A program made the translations under genes and the position numbers. The notes beneath the pieces were generated by a model. That model was not told the origin of the DNA, made no database searches, and saw nothing but the letters and a program-made list of their open reading frames with translations. From Proteobacteria bacterium HN_bin10 (lineage in GTDB: Bacteria; Pseudomonadota; Alphaproteobacteria; Caulobacterales; Aquidulcibacteraceae): a stretch of DNA of 39,997 nt. The stretch is taken from positions 966 through 40,962 of the forward strand of contig LWDN01000041.1 of NCBI GenBank assembly GCA_002083515.1, written 5' to 3'. Shown here one piece after another: positions 8,630-15,492 of this stretch; the stretch's first letter is position 1; each line of letters opens with the position of its first letter.

Positions 8630-8668
8630 AGCGGCGGCCTCACAATAGGGGGCCGCCGCTTTGTTGTT
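8630..8668 (+). terminator. Terminator after the plus-strand VOC gene
   Basis: A 10-bp perfect stem (AGCGGCGGCC / GGCCGCCGCT) with an 11-nt loop, followed by TTGTTGTT, starts 25 bases after the VOC stop. It touches the stop of the convergent DUF1428 gene and so may stop both transcripts. Confidence 0.8.
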
Positions 8669-9021
8669 CAGGCGTTCACGATCGTCTCGAAGCCGCCGAC
8701 GATCATGCGCTTGCCGTCGAACGGCATCGTGGACATGTCGCTCGGCATGCGCGGATCGGTCATCACCTTGGCCATGCCGGCATCGCGCGTGACCTTGTCT
8801 GGCCAGACGATCCAGGAGAACACGACCGTCTCGTCGTCATTGCATTTCACCGCCATGTAGAAATCGGTGGTCTTGCCCTTCGGCACGTCGTCGGCCCAGG
8901 TTTCGACCACCGCCAGCGCGCCGTAGTCCTTGAACACGGGCGCCGCTTCTTCGGCGATGCGCCGGTAGTCCTCTTTCTTGGCTTTTGGCACGGGTACGAC
9001 GAACCCATCGACATAAGTCAT
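8668..9021 (-). CDS. DUF1428 family protein
   Basis: A 117-residue protein matching the DUF1428 pattern: MTYVDGFVVPVPKAKKEDYR at the start, a central GALAVVETWADDVP and KCNDDETVVFSWIVWPDK, and a C-terminal MPFDGKRMIVGGFE. The fold is a ferredoxin-like alpha/beta barrel of the dimeric ABM type. The biochemical role is unknown. RBS GAGGAG precedes ATG 9021. It is the last gene of the seven-gene tetR-led operon, so it probably joins the VOC and SRPBCC proteins in a stress or xenobiotic response. Confidence 0.9.
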   Translation of the reverse strand: MTYVDGFVVPVPKAKKEDYRRIAEEAAPVFKDYGALAVVETWADDVPKGKTTDFYMAVKCNDDETVVFSWIVWPDKVTRDAGMAKVMTDPRMPSDMSTMPFDGKRMIVGGFETIVNA

Positions 9022-9041
9022 TTTGCTTCTCCTCAGTCAGG

Positions 9042-9503
9042 TTATCCGCGCGCCGCCGCCTCCAGCGCGGCAATGTCGATCTTGCGCATCTTGAGCATCG
9101 CCTCGCGTGCGCGCGATGCAGCAGCGCGATCTTCGCTCATCAGCAAGCGCGGCAGAGCTTCAGGCACAATCTGCCACGAAACGCCAAAGCGATCGACCAA
9201 CCATGCGCACATGCTTTCTTCGCCGCCGCCTTCGATCAGCGCGTTCCACAGGCGATCCGTCTCGGCCTGATCCTTGGTCAGCACGCTGATCGAGGCCGCT
9301 GGCGTGTGCGTGTAGTGAGGGCCGCCGTTCAAGATCATCATCGGCGCGCCGGCGAGCGTGAACTCCACCACCAGCGGCGGATCGCCGTACAATTCCAGCT
9401 CGATGAAACTGTCGGGCAGCAGCGAGACGTAGAACGCCGCCGCTTCATGGCCGTTGCCGTTGAACCAGAGGCAAGTTCGCACTTTCTGTTGCAGGCCGGT
9501 CAT
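9042..9503 (-). CDS. VOC/PhnB-like protein (3-demethylubiquinone-9 3-methyltransferase domain)
   Basis: A 153-residue protein of the PhnB-like VOC group: KVRTCLWFNGNGHEAAAFYVSLLPDS at the N-terminus, EFTLAGAPMMILNGGP centrally, and CAWLVDRFGVSWQIVPEAL at the C-terminus, with a Met/Arg-rich helical tail. Despite the old Pfam name it is not expected to be a methyltransferase. ATG 9503 is chosen because TGAGGAG lies 5-11 bases upstream; an in-frame ATG further upstream lacks an RBS. It follows the next VOC gene by 10 bases within the tetR operon. Confidence 0.88.
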   Translation of the reverse strand: MTGLQQKVRTCLWFNGNGHEAAAFYVSLLPDSFIELELYGDPPLVVEFTLAGAPMMILNGGPHYTHTPAASISVLTKDQAETDRLWNALIEGGGEESMCAWLVDRFGVSWQIVPEALPRLLMSEDRAAASRAREAMLKMRKIDIAALEAAARG

Positions 9504-9513
9504 GGTGGACTCC

Positions 9514-9957
9514 TCAGGCAAGTTTCAGAGTCTTGGCGATTTCGCGATTTTCCGCGCTTGGTTCGTTGATCGCCCACTCGATGCCGAAAGGATCGAGCAA
9601 CTGGCCATAGCGGTCGCCCCAGAACTGTTTCTCGAAGGGCGTTTTCACAGTGCAGCCCGCCTGCACGGCGCGATTCCACCACAGATCGCCGTCGTTGACG
9701 ACGAGTTGCATGGTGAAGCCATGTCCCGCCTTCGCCGGCGCATGGCCCATTTCCGGGAACGTATCCGACAGCATCATCACGCCGCCATTGATCACGAGAC
9801 TCGCATTGGCGACGCGCTCCGTGCCCGGCATCAGCGCCACATCGCCGTGGCAGAGCGCGCCGAAGGCCTTGCGATAGAAGGCGATGGCGTCCTGCGCGCC
9901 GTCGATGGAGAGGTAGGGGATGACGCCTTGCATGAGGCGTTCGTTGGAATCGGTCAT
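9514..9957 (-). CDS. VOC/PhnB-like glyoxalase protein
   Basis: A 147-residue VOC protein: QGVIPYLSIDGAQDAIAFYR, then NASLVINGGVMMLSD, then CTVKTPFEKQFWGDRYGQLL and DPFGIEWAI. The second half WGDRYGxxxDPFGxxW is the hallmark of PhnB-like VOC proteins. Substrate unknown. RBS GGAGAAA precedes ATG 9957. It sits between the DHFR-like gene and another VOC gene in the tetR operon. Two VOC proteins in tandem suggest heteromeric or parallel detoxification roles (inference). Confidence 0.88.
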   Translation of the reverse strand: MTDSNERLMQGVIPYLSIDGAQDAIAFYRKAFGALCHGDVALMPGTERVANASLVINGGVMMLSDTFPEMGHAPAKAGHGFTMQLVVNDGDLWWNRAVQAGCTVKTPFEKQFWGDRYGQLLDPFGIEWAINEPSAENREIAKTLKLA

Positions 9958-9989
9958 CGTTTTCTCCTTCAGAATTCCGCTGGGCGGCT

Positions 9990-10592
9990 TCACGCAGGCC
10001 GATAAATCTGTGCCACGGCGCCGCCCGGAAATGGTCGTGAGCTGATCAGCTTGAGCGGCTTCGGCGTCGGCAAATCAGAAAACAGTGGCTGCCCTTTGCC
10101 CAACGCCACGGGGATCACAAGCAAAACGAACTGATCAATCAATCCCCGGGCGACAAGAGAACGCGCGAAGCTCACGCCGCCATGAGCGATTATCGCCTTG
10201 CCCTCTTGAGCCTTCAATGTCGCGATTTCATCCGCGAGGTTGCCGCTTGCAACATACGCCGCCGCCCAACTCTCAGCGCCTGGCTGCAGCGTCGCCGTCT
10301 GCGCGCTGGGCGAATTGCTCGCACGTTCAAGGATCGACGCCCCTTGGCGCGAGAAGACGGCTTTGGGAATCTGGTTCATCGGCGGCGCGAACTGATCGAC
10401 GGAGGTCGGCCACCAGGAGGCCATGCCGAGGAAGGTGTTGCTGCCCATGATGTGCAGACCGGCATTCCAAAGGTAATCCACGCTCCAGGCCTTCGCCTCT
10501 TGATCGGCGCCGAACATCCACGTGTTGCGGCCGTCGATGTCGCTCACGAAGCCATCGAGCGACATCGACATTTTCAGGATCAGCTCTCTCAT
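9990..10592 (-). CDS. Dihydrofolate reductase / RibD C-terminal domain family protein
   Basis: A 200-residue protein of the RibD_C/DHFR-like family: MRELILKMSMSLDGFVSD at the N-terminus, LHIMGSNTFLGMASWW, then KAIIAHGGVSFARSLVARGL (the NADPH-binding GG region) and FVLLVIPVALGKGQPLF. Members are NADPH-dependent reductases of unknown substrate, distinct from FolA. It lies 13 bases after the SRPBCC gene and 32 before the VOC gene, in the same operon. Confidence 0.9.
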   Translation of the reverse strand: MRELILKMSMSLDGFVSDIDGRNTWMFGADQEAKAWSVDYLWNAGLHIMGSNTFLGMASWWPTSVDQFAPPMNQIPKAVFSRQGASILERASNSPSAQTATLQPGAESWAAAYVASGNLADEIATLKAQEGKAIIAHGGVSFARSLVARGLIDQFVLLVIPVALGKGQPLFSDLPTPKPLKLISSRPFPGGAVAQIYRPA

Positions 10593-10605
10593 TGCTTGGC
10601 CTCCC

Positions 10606-11049
10606 TCAGCCCGGAATCTCAGGCTCGACGAGCTGCGCCAGCAGCGTGAGGGATTCGCCCCAGCCGAGATAGCAGGCCTCCGGCTGGATGAGGTCGGGCA
10701 CGCCGGCTTGTTCGATGTTGAGTTCGGTTCCGACCGAGACTTTCTTGAACGCGATGGTGACGCGCATTTCGCCGGGAAGGTTCGGATCGTCGAATTGATC
10801 GGTGTGGACGATGCGTTCGTTCGGCGACAGCTCCAGATATTTCACCGTGAATGAATGACTGCCGCCGGTGGTGAAATTGGTGAAGCTCATCCGATAGCCG
10901 CCGCCAACCTTGGCGTCGAAATGGTGCATCTTGGCGGTGAAGCCATGCGGCGGCAGCCATTTGCACAGTGCGTCGGCGTCCACGAAGGCGCGATAGACCC
11001 GCTCCGGCGGCGCGCGCAGCACGCGGTGCAAGCGGATGGTGTTGGGCAT
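10606..11049 (-). CDS. SRPBCC family (AHSA1-like) protein
   Basis: A 147-residue START/SRPBCC fold protein of the AHSA1 group: LHRVLRAPPERVYRAFVDAD, KWLPPHGFTAKMHHFDAKVG, YRMSFTNFTTGG, and LGWGESLTLLAQLVEPEIPG. These proteins form a hydrophobic ligand cavity and are often paired with regulators and reductases, as here. RBS AGGAGAAG precedes ATG 11049. Second SRPBCC gene of the operon; the ligand is unknown. Confidence 0.9.
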   Translation of the reverse strand: MPNTIRLHRVLRAPPERVYRAFVDADALCKWLPPHGFTAKMHHFDAKVGGGYRMSFTNFTTGGSHSFTVKYLELSPNERIVHTDQFDDPNLPGEMRVTIAFKKVSVGTELNIEQAGVPDLIQPEACYLGWGESLTLLAQLVEPEIPG

Positions 11050-11076
11050 AAGGGCTTCTCCTCAGGCTACTAAGCG

Positions 11077-11496
11077 TTAGTGCGCCGTCTTGGTTTCAAC
11101 ATGGCGGGCGAACCTATCGAGGATCGCCTGCCAGCCGCTTCGTTGTTGCTCGACCGGATGCGTGGTTTCCGCGTCAAAGGTGACGCGCAACGCAATGCCA
11201 CCTTCGCTCGGCGTGAATTCGACTTTCGCCTTTCTGTCGCCGAAGTCATATTCGATCAGCTTCTCTGCGACGATGTTGGTGTAGGTTCCCGCGAAATCGA
11301 AGCCGAAGCTCCCGTCCTTGGCTTCCATGCGCGAGCTGAAAGCGCCGCCCACGCGCAGGTCAACGCTGGCGGCTGTGGTGTGCCAGTCGTCCGACGCCGC
11401 GTTCCATTGCTTGATGTCTTCAGGTGTCACGTAAGCGCGCCAAACTGCTGCGATCGGCGCTGCGACGGTGGTTTCGACTGTGATTATCTCGGTCAT
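11077..11496 (-). CDS. SRPBCC family (AHSA1-like) protein
   Basis: A 139-residue AHSA1-type protein: TVETTVAAPIAAVWRAYVTP, IKQWNAASDDWHTTAA, and the closing HPVEQQRSGWQAILDRFARH. The latter is the usual C-terminal helix that lids the ligand cavity. ATG 11496 overlaps the tetR stop (ATGA arrangement), which proves tight coupling to the regulator. The longer upstream frame antisense to nothing and overlapping tetR is not used. Confidence 0.9.
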   Translation of the reverse strand: MTEIITVETTVAAPIAAVWRAYVTPEDIKQWNAASDDWHTTAASVDLRVGGAFSSRMEAKDGSFGFDFAGTYTNIVAEKLIEYDFGDRKAKVEFTPSEGGIALRVTFDAETTHPVEQQRSGWQAILDRFARHVETKTAH

Positions 11497-12113
11497 TTTC
11501 TCTCTCCCTTGGATTGCCTGAACAACAGCTGGACGTAGCGTTTGAGGTGCCCCGCCATCTCGCGCGCGATCTCCGGCCCACCGTGCGCCTTGGCGAGAAT
11601 GAACGCGCCTTGCAGCACGGCTTGCGTGTGCAAGGCGAGGCTGCACGCGGTCCAGTCGCCGTCTATTTTGTACTTCACACGCGCCGCTTCGATGTCGGCT
11701 TCGAGCGTGGCGGCGTGACCGAAGATGCTGGCTTCGCAAGCGGCGCGGATATCGTCGCTGGCGGCGTAGGCTTCCTGCACCATGGTGCCGGCGAGACAGC
11801 TGAACTCAGCCGGCGCGCCCTCGATCAAGGCCGCGCGGAAGTCGATGTAGGCCAGCACGCGCTCCAGCGGGTCGGCGTGGTCGTGATAGGGCGCGGACGC
11901 GAACAGCGCGCCGGTCGTCTCCGACCAGTAATCCGCAGCGGCTACAGCCAGCGCGTCCTTCGACTCGAAATGATGGAAAAAGGCCCCCTTGGTGACGCCG
12001 GCCTCGCGGCAGAGGTCGTCGACGGTCGTGGCGGCGTAGCCCTGGGCGCGCACCAGCTTCACGGCGGCGGCCAGAAGCTTCTCGCGGGCGGAAGGTTTTT
12101 CCGGTGACGGCAT
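11493..12113 (-). CDS. TetR/AcrR family transcriptional regulator
   Basis: A 206-residue regulator. The N-terminal helix-turn-helix is AATTVDDLCREAGVTKGAFFHHF (about residues 28-50), with the classic GAFFHHFESKDAL end. The C-terminal part is a helical ligand-binding and dimer domain containing CLAGTMVQEAYAASDDIRAAC, similar to TetR_C_6 types. ATG 12113 is chosen; it sits only 5 bases after a good -10 box, so the mRNA may be leaderless. It heads a seven-gene operon and is expected to be its autorepressor through the dyad at 12121-12140. Confidence 0.93.
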   Translation of the reverse strand: MPSPEKPSAREKLLAAAVKLVRAQGYAATTVDDLCREAGVTKGAFFHHFESKDALAVAAADYWSETTGALFASAPYHDHADPLERVLAYIDFRAALIEGAPAEFSCLAGTMVQEAYAASDDIRAACEASIFGHAATLEADIEAARVKYKIDGDWTACSLALHTQAVLQGAFILAKAHGGPEIAREMAGHLKRYVQLLFRQSKGERK

Positions 12114-12118
12114 AAATG

Positions 12119-12167
12119 AACATACCAACTAGTCGGTATGAGTCAAGCCCCCGATTAAATTAGTCGG
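12119..12167 (-). promoter_or_regulatory. tetR operon promoter with two operator-like dyads
   Basis: On the minus strand TTGACT (12141-12146) and TATGTT (12119-12124) are separated by 16 bases. Dyad 1, CATACC(a/g)ACTAGT(c/t)GGTATG at 12121-12140, fills the spacer. Dyad 2, CCGATTAA-A-TTAGTCGG at 12151-12167, lies just upstream of -35 and shares the (C)CGACTA core. Transcription would start at or beside the tetR ATG. The placement is classic for TetR autorepression. Confidence 0.8.
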
Positions 12168-12320
12168 CGGGGGAGGTCGGCGGGGTTCGTCTTGCTGCGC
12201 TTCAAAGCTTGGGGCATAAGCCCCGCCTTGGATTTGCTGGCCGCGCGAAGAAACTCAGCGCTGCCGCTGCTCTCATGCCTGCCAGCAAGCTTTGCCTGCC
12301 GCGCAGGCGGCGGGCGGCAT

Positions 12321-12359
12321 AGGAGTGTAGCTCAGCTGGTAGAGCATCGGTCTCCAAAA
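12321..12359 (+). tRNA. 5' half of tRNA-Trp (CCA), cut in the anticodon loop
   Basis: The first 39 bases match a bacterial tRNA-Trp: acceptor 5' strand AGGAGTG, D arm TAGCTCAGCTGGTAGAGC, anticodon 5' stem ATCGG and loop TCTCCAAAA with anticodon CCA. After this the anticodon 3' stem, variable loop, T arm (GGTTCGA) and acceptor 3' strand are absent. The following bases do not pair with the 5' half. It marks the left junction of the integrated element. The missing 3' half was not found in the window. Confidence 0.85.
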
Positions 12360-12385
12360 ACGCTGCTGAGCCCAATTTTTCAATG

Positions 12386-12451
12386 ACTTAGTGTGCAAAC
12401 TGCACTCAGTTTGCTTCACGAAAAATCAAGCACTTAGTTTTGGAACTGCAA
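12386..12451. repeat. Inverted and direct repeats at the element's left end
   Basis: An imperfect direct repeat of about 19 bases starts at 12387 and 12433 (both CTTAGT...AACTGCA, 14 of 19 equal, 46 bases apart). Between them is a perfect inverted repeat GCAAACTG-CACT-CAGTTTGC at 12395-12414. This lies 27-92 bases inside the junction, where integrase arm-type or excisionase sites are normally found. The rest of 12360-12641 shows no gene. Confidence 0.6.
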
Positions 12452-12641
12452 ACCGCGTTTAGCTGCTGAAGCGCACGGTTCGCGCAGCGCTCTGTCCATC
12501 GGCATGCGCGGCAATGCCGGGCAACATTCGGGAGCATCAGCCAACTTGGCGCCACCGGCCGCAGCCGACCCTTTTGCACCGCATGCCGGACCACGACCAA
12601 AGGCGTCTGAAGTAATCCCAAGCCGGCGTCCCCAGAAATAT

Positions 12642-12983
12642 TCACTGCCCCGTCGATTGTCTTCGGCGCGCCTCCACCCATGCGTCCAAGTCTTTGGGGT
12701 CGTATCGAACAGCCCGATCCGTGGACTTGACGAATTTGGGGCCGGCGCCGCGGCAGCGCATTTTGTCGAGTGTGGATTTGGAGAGACCGAGCCGCGCCGC
12801 GGCCTGACGAACATCCAGGAGTACGCTTGCAGGCGGCTGTGTTGTAGCGCGCCGCCTGGCTGACGCCGCCTCCAATGCCTTGGATGCATGGACGAGCCTC
12901 GTGGACGGCAGCGCCTCGAACAAATCCATCTGATTGATTGGTAGGCCTTTGCGTGGGCGGAAAGGTCTCTTGGAGCGTTTCAT
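12642..12983 (-). CDS. AlpA/excisionase-like helix-turn-helix protein
   Basis: A 113-residue protein. The C-terminal half is an HTH_17/MerR-like winged helix: LLDVRQAAARLGLSKSTLDKMR, then GPKFVKSTDRAVRYDPKDLDAWVEARR. This is typical of AlpA regulators and recombination directionality factors. The first about 50 residues are a basic, proline-rich extension (MKRSKRPFRPRKGLP). Its start overlaps the stop of the next upstream HTH gene by 4 bases (ATGA). It is the last gene before the element's left end, a good place for an excisionase (inference). Confidence 0.8.
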   Translation of the reverse strand: MKRSKRPFRPRKGLPINQMDLFEALPSTRLVHASKALEAASARRRATTQPPASVLLDVRQAAARLGLSKSTLDKMRCRGAGPKFVKSTDRAVRYDPKDLDAWVEARRRQSTGQ

Positions 12984-13222
12984 TGGTGAACCTCCGAGCC
13001 CGCGCCTGAAAGCAGGCGTGCCTCAGCCGTGGATGTCGCCACACGGGCGTCGATGTAGGCGACCACATCGCGATAGCGGTACTTGATTGCCCTGGTTCCG
13101 AGCTTGACGAAGGGGAGGTCGACCCGGCCGGTTTCGCGCCACTTCTCAAGCGTCGTGGCTTTGACGTCGAGCAGAGCAGCGACATCGGATGGTGAGAGGA
13201 GCCTGTTTTCGTCGGCAAGCAT
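12980..13222 (-). CDS. Small helix-turn-helix (HTH_17) protein
   Basis: An 80-residue protein with a single winged helix: LLSPSDVAALLDVKATTLEKWR followed by LPFVKLGTRAIKYRYRDVVAYIDAR. This is the excisionase/AlpA-type fold that binds and bends DNA. RBS AAGGAG lies 8 bases before ATG 13222, inside the end region of the transglycosylase gene, so the gene belongs to the trb transcript. Two such factors in tandem suggest one regulates transfer genes and one directs excision; which is which cannot be told. Confidence 0.82.
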   Translation of the reverse strand: MLADENRLLSPSDVAALLDVKATTLEKWRETGRVDLPFVKLGTRAIKYRYRDVVAYIDARVATSTAEARLLSGAGSEVHQ

Positions 13223-13235
13223 GAGGGCGGCTCCT

Positions 13236-13868
13236 TCAGGGCGTTCGCGCGATTAGGATGGGATTGTGCTCGGCGCGTACTGCGGGCGGCGCGTCCTCAC
13301 GGCATTCGCGAACGCTATGGACAGTGCGACCGGCGGTGAGATCGAGAAAGCACTCGACCACATCACGCACATAGCCTTCGGTCTCGGGGATGGAGGGGAC
13401 GCGGCCCAAGCGGTCGACGCGGCCGGGACCTGCATTGTAGGCCGCGAGCGCCAGACGCACGTCTTGGTAGCGCTCCAACATGCTGGCGATGTAAGCGCCG
13501 CCCGCAGCGACATTCTGTTCCGGATCGAACGGGTCATCGACGCCGAGATCGCGGGCCGTGCCGGGCATGAGTTGCGCCAAGCCTTGCGCGCCAGCGCTCG
13601 ACACAGCGTCGGGCCGGTAGGCGCTTTCGACGATCAGGATCGCATGCAGCAGATTGGGATCGAGATTGTGTTCGCTCGCAACGCGCCGCACGATCGCATC
13701 AAACGGTTGTTCTGAGGCGCGCGTGTCCGCTGTGCGTTGCGGCGCTGGCGCTTCCTCGGCGACGCCGGCAAACAAGCCGCCGCCAGCAATGCGCCAATCC
13801 GCGGATTGGGCGAAAGCAGGCGAGGCGGCCACGCTCGCCGCGAACAGCAAGGCGAATGCTCTCACCAC
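13236..13868 (-). CDS. Lytic transglycosylase of the conjugation system
   Basis: A 210-residue secreted enzyme that cleaves peptidoglycan to let the conjugation channel through. Signal peptide MVRAFALLFAASVAASPAFAQ. The SLT domain has catalytic Glu at 81 (ILIVESAYRP), the GLAQLMPGTA motif near 100, and AYNAGPGRVDRLG. It plays the VirB1/TrbN role. Its start overlaps the end of traF by 7 bases, so both are co-translated. Confidence 0.93.
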   Translation of the reverse strand: MVRAFALLFAASVAASPAFAQSADWRIAGGGLFAGVAEEAPAPQRTADTRASEQPFDAIVRRVASEHNLDPNLLHAILIVESAYRPDAVSSAGAQGLAQLMPGTARDLGVDDPFDPEQNVAAGGAYIASMLERYQDVRLALAAYNAGPGRVDRLGRVPSIPETEGYVRDVVECFLDLTAGRTVHSVRECREDAPPAVRAEHNPILIARTP

Positions 13869-14374
13869 GTCACGATGCTCCGATAGACGCCGAGCACGTC
13901 GGAATCATGAACTGGACCGAAATAGCGGCTGTCGAAACTCGATGCGCCGTGACCGCCGAGCGCGAAGATTTCGTCGCCGCGCAGCATCCGGCATTCGCGC
14001 CATTGCGGGAGAGATGCGCCGCGTGGGTCTCTATCCATCACTGGACGCAAGGCGCCGCCGACACGTACGCCCGAGGCTTCCCGGCACGCGCGATCGCCAG
14101 GACCGGCGGCGACCAGTTTGAGCAGCGGCGCGTCGCTCGGAAAGCCAAGCGTATCGCCGAGGTAGTGACGCGCCGCTGGCGGTTGGCGAAACGCGACGAT
14201 GACGCTTGGCTCTACTGAAGCGCTGTAGTCGCGCATGTAGAGACCGGTCGGCACGCTCGGCGTCGTGTTGATGAGAAATATCTTGCCGAGCGCGTGCGGC
14301 GTGACCGCGAGGAGCGCGAGCACGATGAAGACGGGGCCGAGCAAACGTCCCGCGCTGGCGAGCTTTGCTTTCAT
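13862..14374 (-). CDS. traF: S26 family signal peptidase TraF (conjugal pilin maturation)
   Basis: A 170-residue membrane protease of the TraF/LepB family. One N-terminal membrane helix (VFIVLALLAVTPHALG) is followed by the catalytic serine in NTTPSVPTGLY (Ser40) and the general-base lysine in LLKLVAAGPGD (Lys86), then a C-terminal box GDEIFALGGHGASSFDSRYFGPV. In RP4, TraF cleaves and circularises the TrbC pilin; the same is expected here. It overlaps trbI upstream by 4 bases and the transglycosylase downstream by 7. Confidence 0.93.
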   Translation of the reverse strand: MKAKLASAGRLLGPVFIVLALLAVTPHALGKIFLINTTPSVPTGLYMRDYSASVEPSVIVAFRQPPAARHYLGDTLGFPSDAPLLKLVAAGPGDRACREASGVRVGGALRPVMDRDPRGASLPQWRECRMLRGDEIFALGGHGASSFDSRYFGPVHDSDVLGVYRSIVTW

Positions 14375-15492
14375 TGGCGCGGCGCTCCGTACTCGTCGAG
14401 GATCACGTCGCGGGTTAGCAACACGCGGACGGGCGCACCGGCGCGGATGCGGATAGTCGGACGCACTTGCAATTCGCGATCGACCAGGCGGCTCGTGACT
14501 TGCGCGGCCTCTGCTGCAGCGGCGTCGCCGGCATTGGCGATTAGCGAGCGCTCATCCTCGTCCTGGTCGCGCGCCAACTCGCCAATCGTGGTGATGGCGC
14601 CGCCCAGCGCAAGCGCGGCCAACAGGCGACCGGAATGATAGTCAACGCGATCGCGCAGGCCTGTGGCGCCGGACGCATCGACTGCTGGCATGCCGCCCAA
14701 AGTGAGGCTGACGCCGTTCGGAAAGAGGATGCGGTCCCAGACCAGGAAAGCGCGGCGTTGGCCATAAGCGACGTCGCGCTCATAGCGGCCGAGCAGACGC
14801 GCGCCTTGCGGCACCAAGAGCACGTCACCCGTCACCGTGTCATAGACGTTGGCCGTGACGCGCGCCGTGACCGTGCCTGCCAAGTCGGTATCGACGGCAG
14901 TTTCGAGCGCGGCCGGAATAATCGTGCCTGCCTTGAGCTCGTTGCGCGACAGCGGTGAAAGAGGGGCCCGATCGAGATAGACGGCGGCATAATCCTCGGT
15001 GCGCGTGAGACGCTGAGGCGGCTCTTGCGGCGGTGTGCGCCGTTCGTTCTGCGCGAACAGCAATGGCGAGGAGACTGCGGTTTCCGCTTCTTCCGCGCCA
15101 CGGCTGCGCTCAGGTCGACGGCGCGCGCCTTGAGCGGCTGTGGCGTCAGCCTCGGTCGGCGTGCTGCTTTCAAGACGGGAGGGTCCGAGCGCGTCGGGCG
15201 AAGCGCCTTGTAAACGATCATAGGACGCAGGCGCCTCGCGGATGTGCTCGCCTGGCTGAGCGCCGCCTGGACGCGCGCGTTCGGCTTGGGCTTCTTCCTG
15301 CCGCGCCAGCCGCGCTTCTTCTTTCCATTTCGGCGCAATGATGAAGCCGAAGGCGAGCGCGCCGGCGAAGATAGTCGCTGCAATTGCGCCCAGGATCATG
15401 AACGCCTTCTTGCGTGCCCGCGGCGGGGTTGGCGGATTGGCGCGCGCGTTGAGCGCGTCGTCGATCGGCCATTTGTTGGGAGCGGTGCTCAT
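14371..15492 (-). CDS. trbI: Conjugal transfer protein TrbI (VirB10-like)
   Basis: A 373-residue VirB10 homologue that spans both membranes and links ATPase energy to the outer pore. It has a short cytoplasmic N-terminus, one inner-membrane helix (MILGAIAATIFAGALAFGFII, near 32-52), a Pro/Glu-rich periplasmic linker, and the conserved beta-barrel: NELKAGTIIPAALETAVDTDL, LLVPQGARLLGRYERDVAYG, FLVWDRILFPNGVSL. It ends with the antenna region and the conserved VNVxVxRDxxL-like end (VRVLLTRDVIL). Overlaps trbG by 4 bases. Confidence 0.95.
   Translation of the reverse strand: MSTAPNKWPIDDALNARANPPTPPRARKKAFMILGAIAATIFAGALAFGFIIAPKWKEEARLARQEEAQAERARPGGAQPGEHIREAPASYDRLQGASPDALGPSRLESSTPTEADATAAQGARRRPERSRGAEEAETAVSSPLLFAQNERRTPPQEPPQRLTRTEDYAAVYLDRAPLSPLSRNELKAGTIIPAALETAVDTDLAGTVTARVTANVYDTVTGDVLLVPQGARLLGRYERDVAYGQRRAFLVWDRILFPNGVSLTLGGMPAVDASGATGLRDRVDYHSGRLLAALALGGAITTIGELARDQDEDERSLIANAGDAAAAEAAQVTSRLVDRELQVRPTIRIRAGAPVRVLLTRDVILDEYGAPRQ

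Noticed and set aside
12321..12700. Group I intron interrupting tRNA-Trp
   Set aside because: No tRNA 3' half, T arm (GGTTCGA) or CCA end appears within the next kilobase, and the sequence soon becomes ICE coding DNA.
12406..13218. Long minus-strand frame of about 270 residues
   Set aside because: It overlaps two clear HTH genes in another phase and shows no domain.
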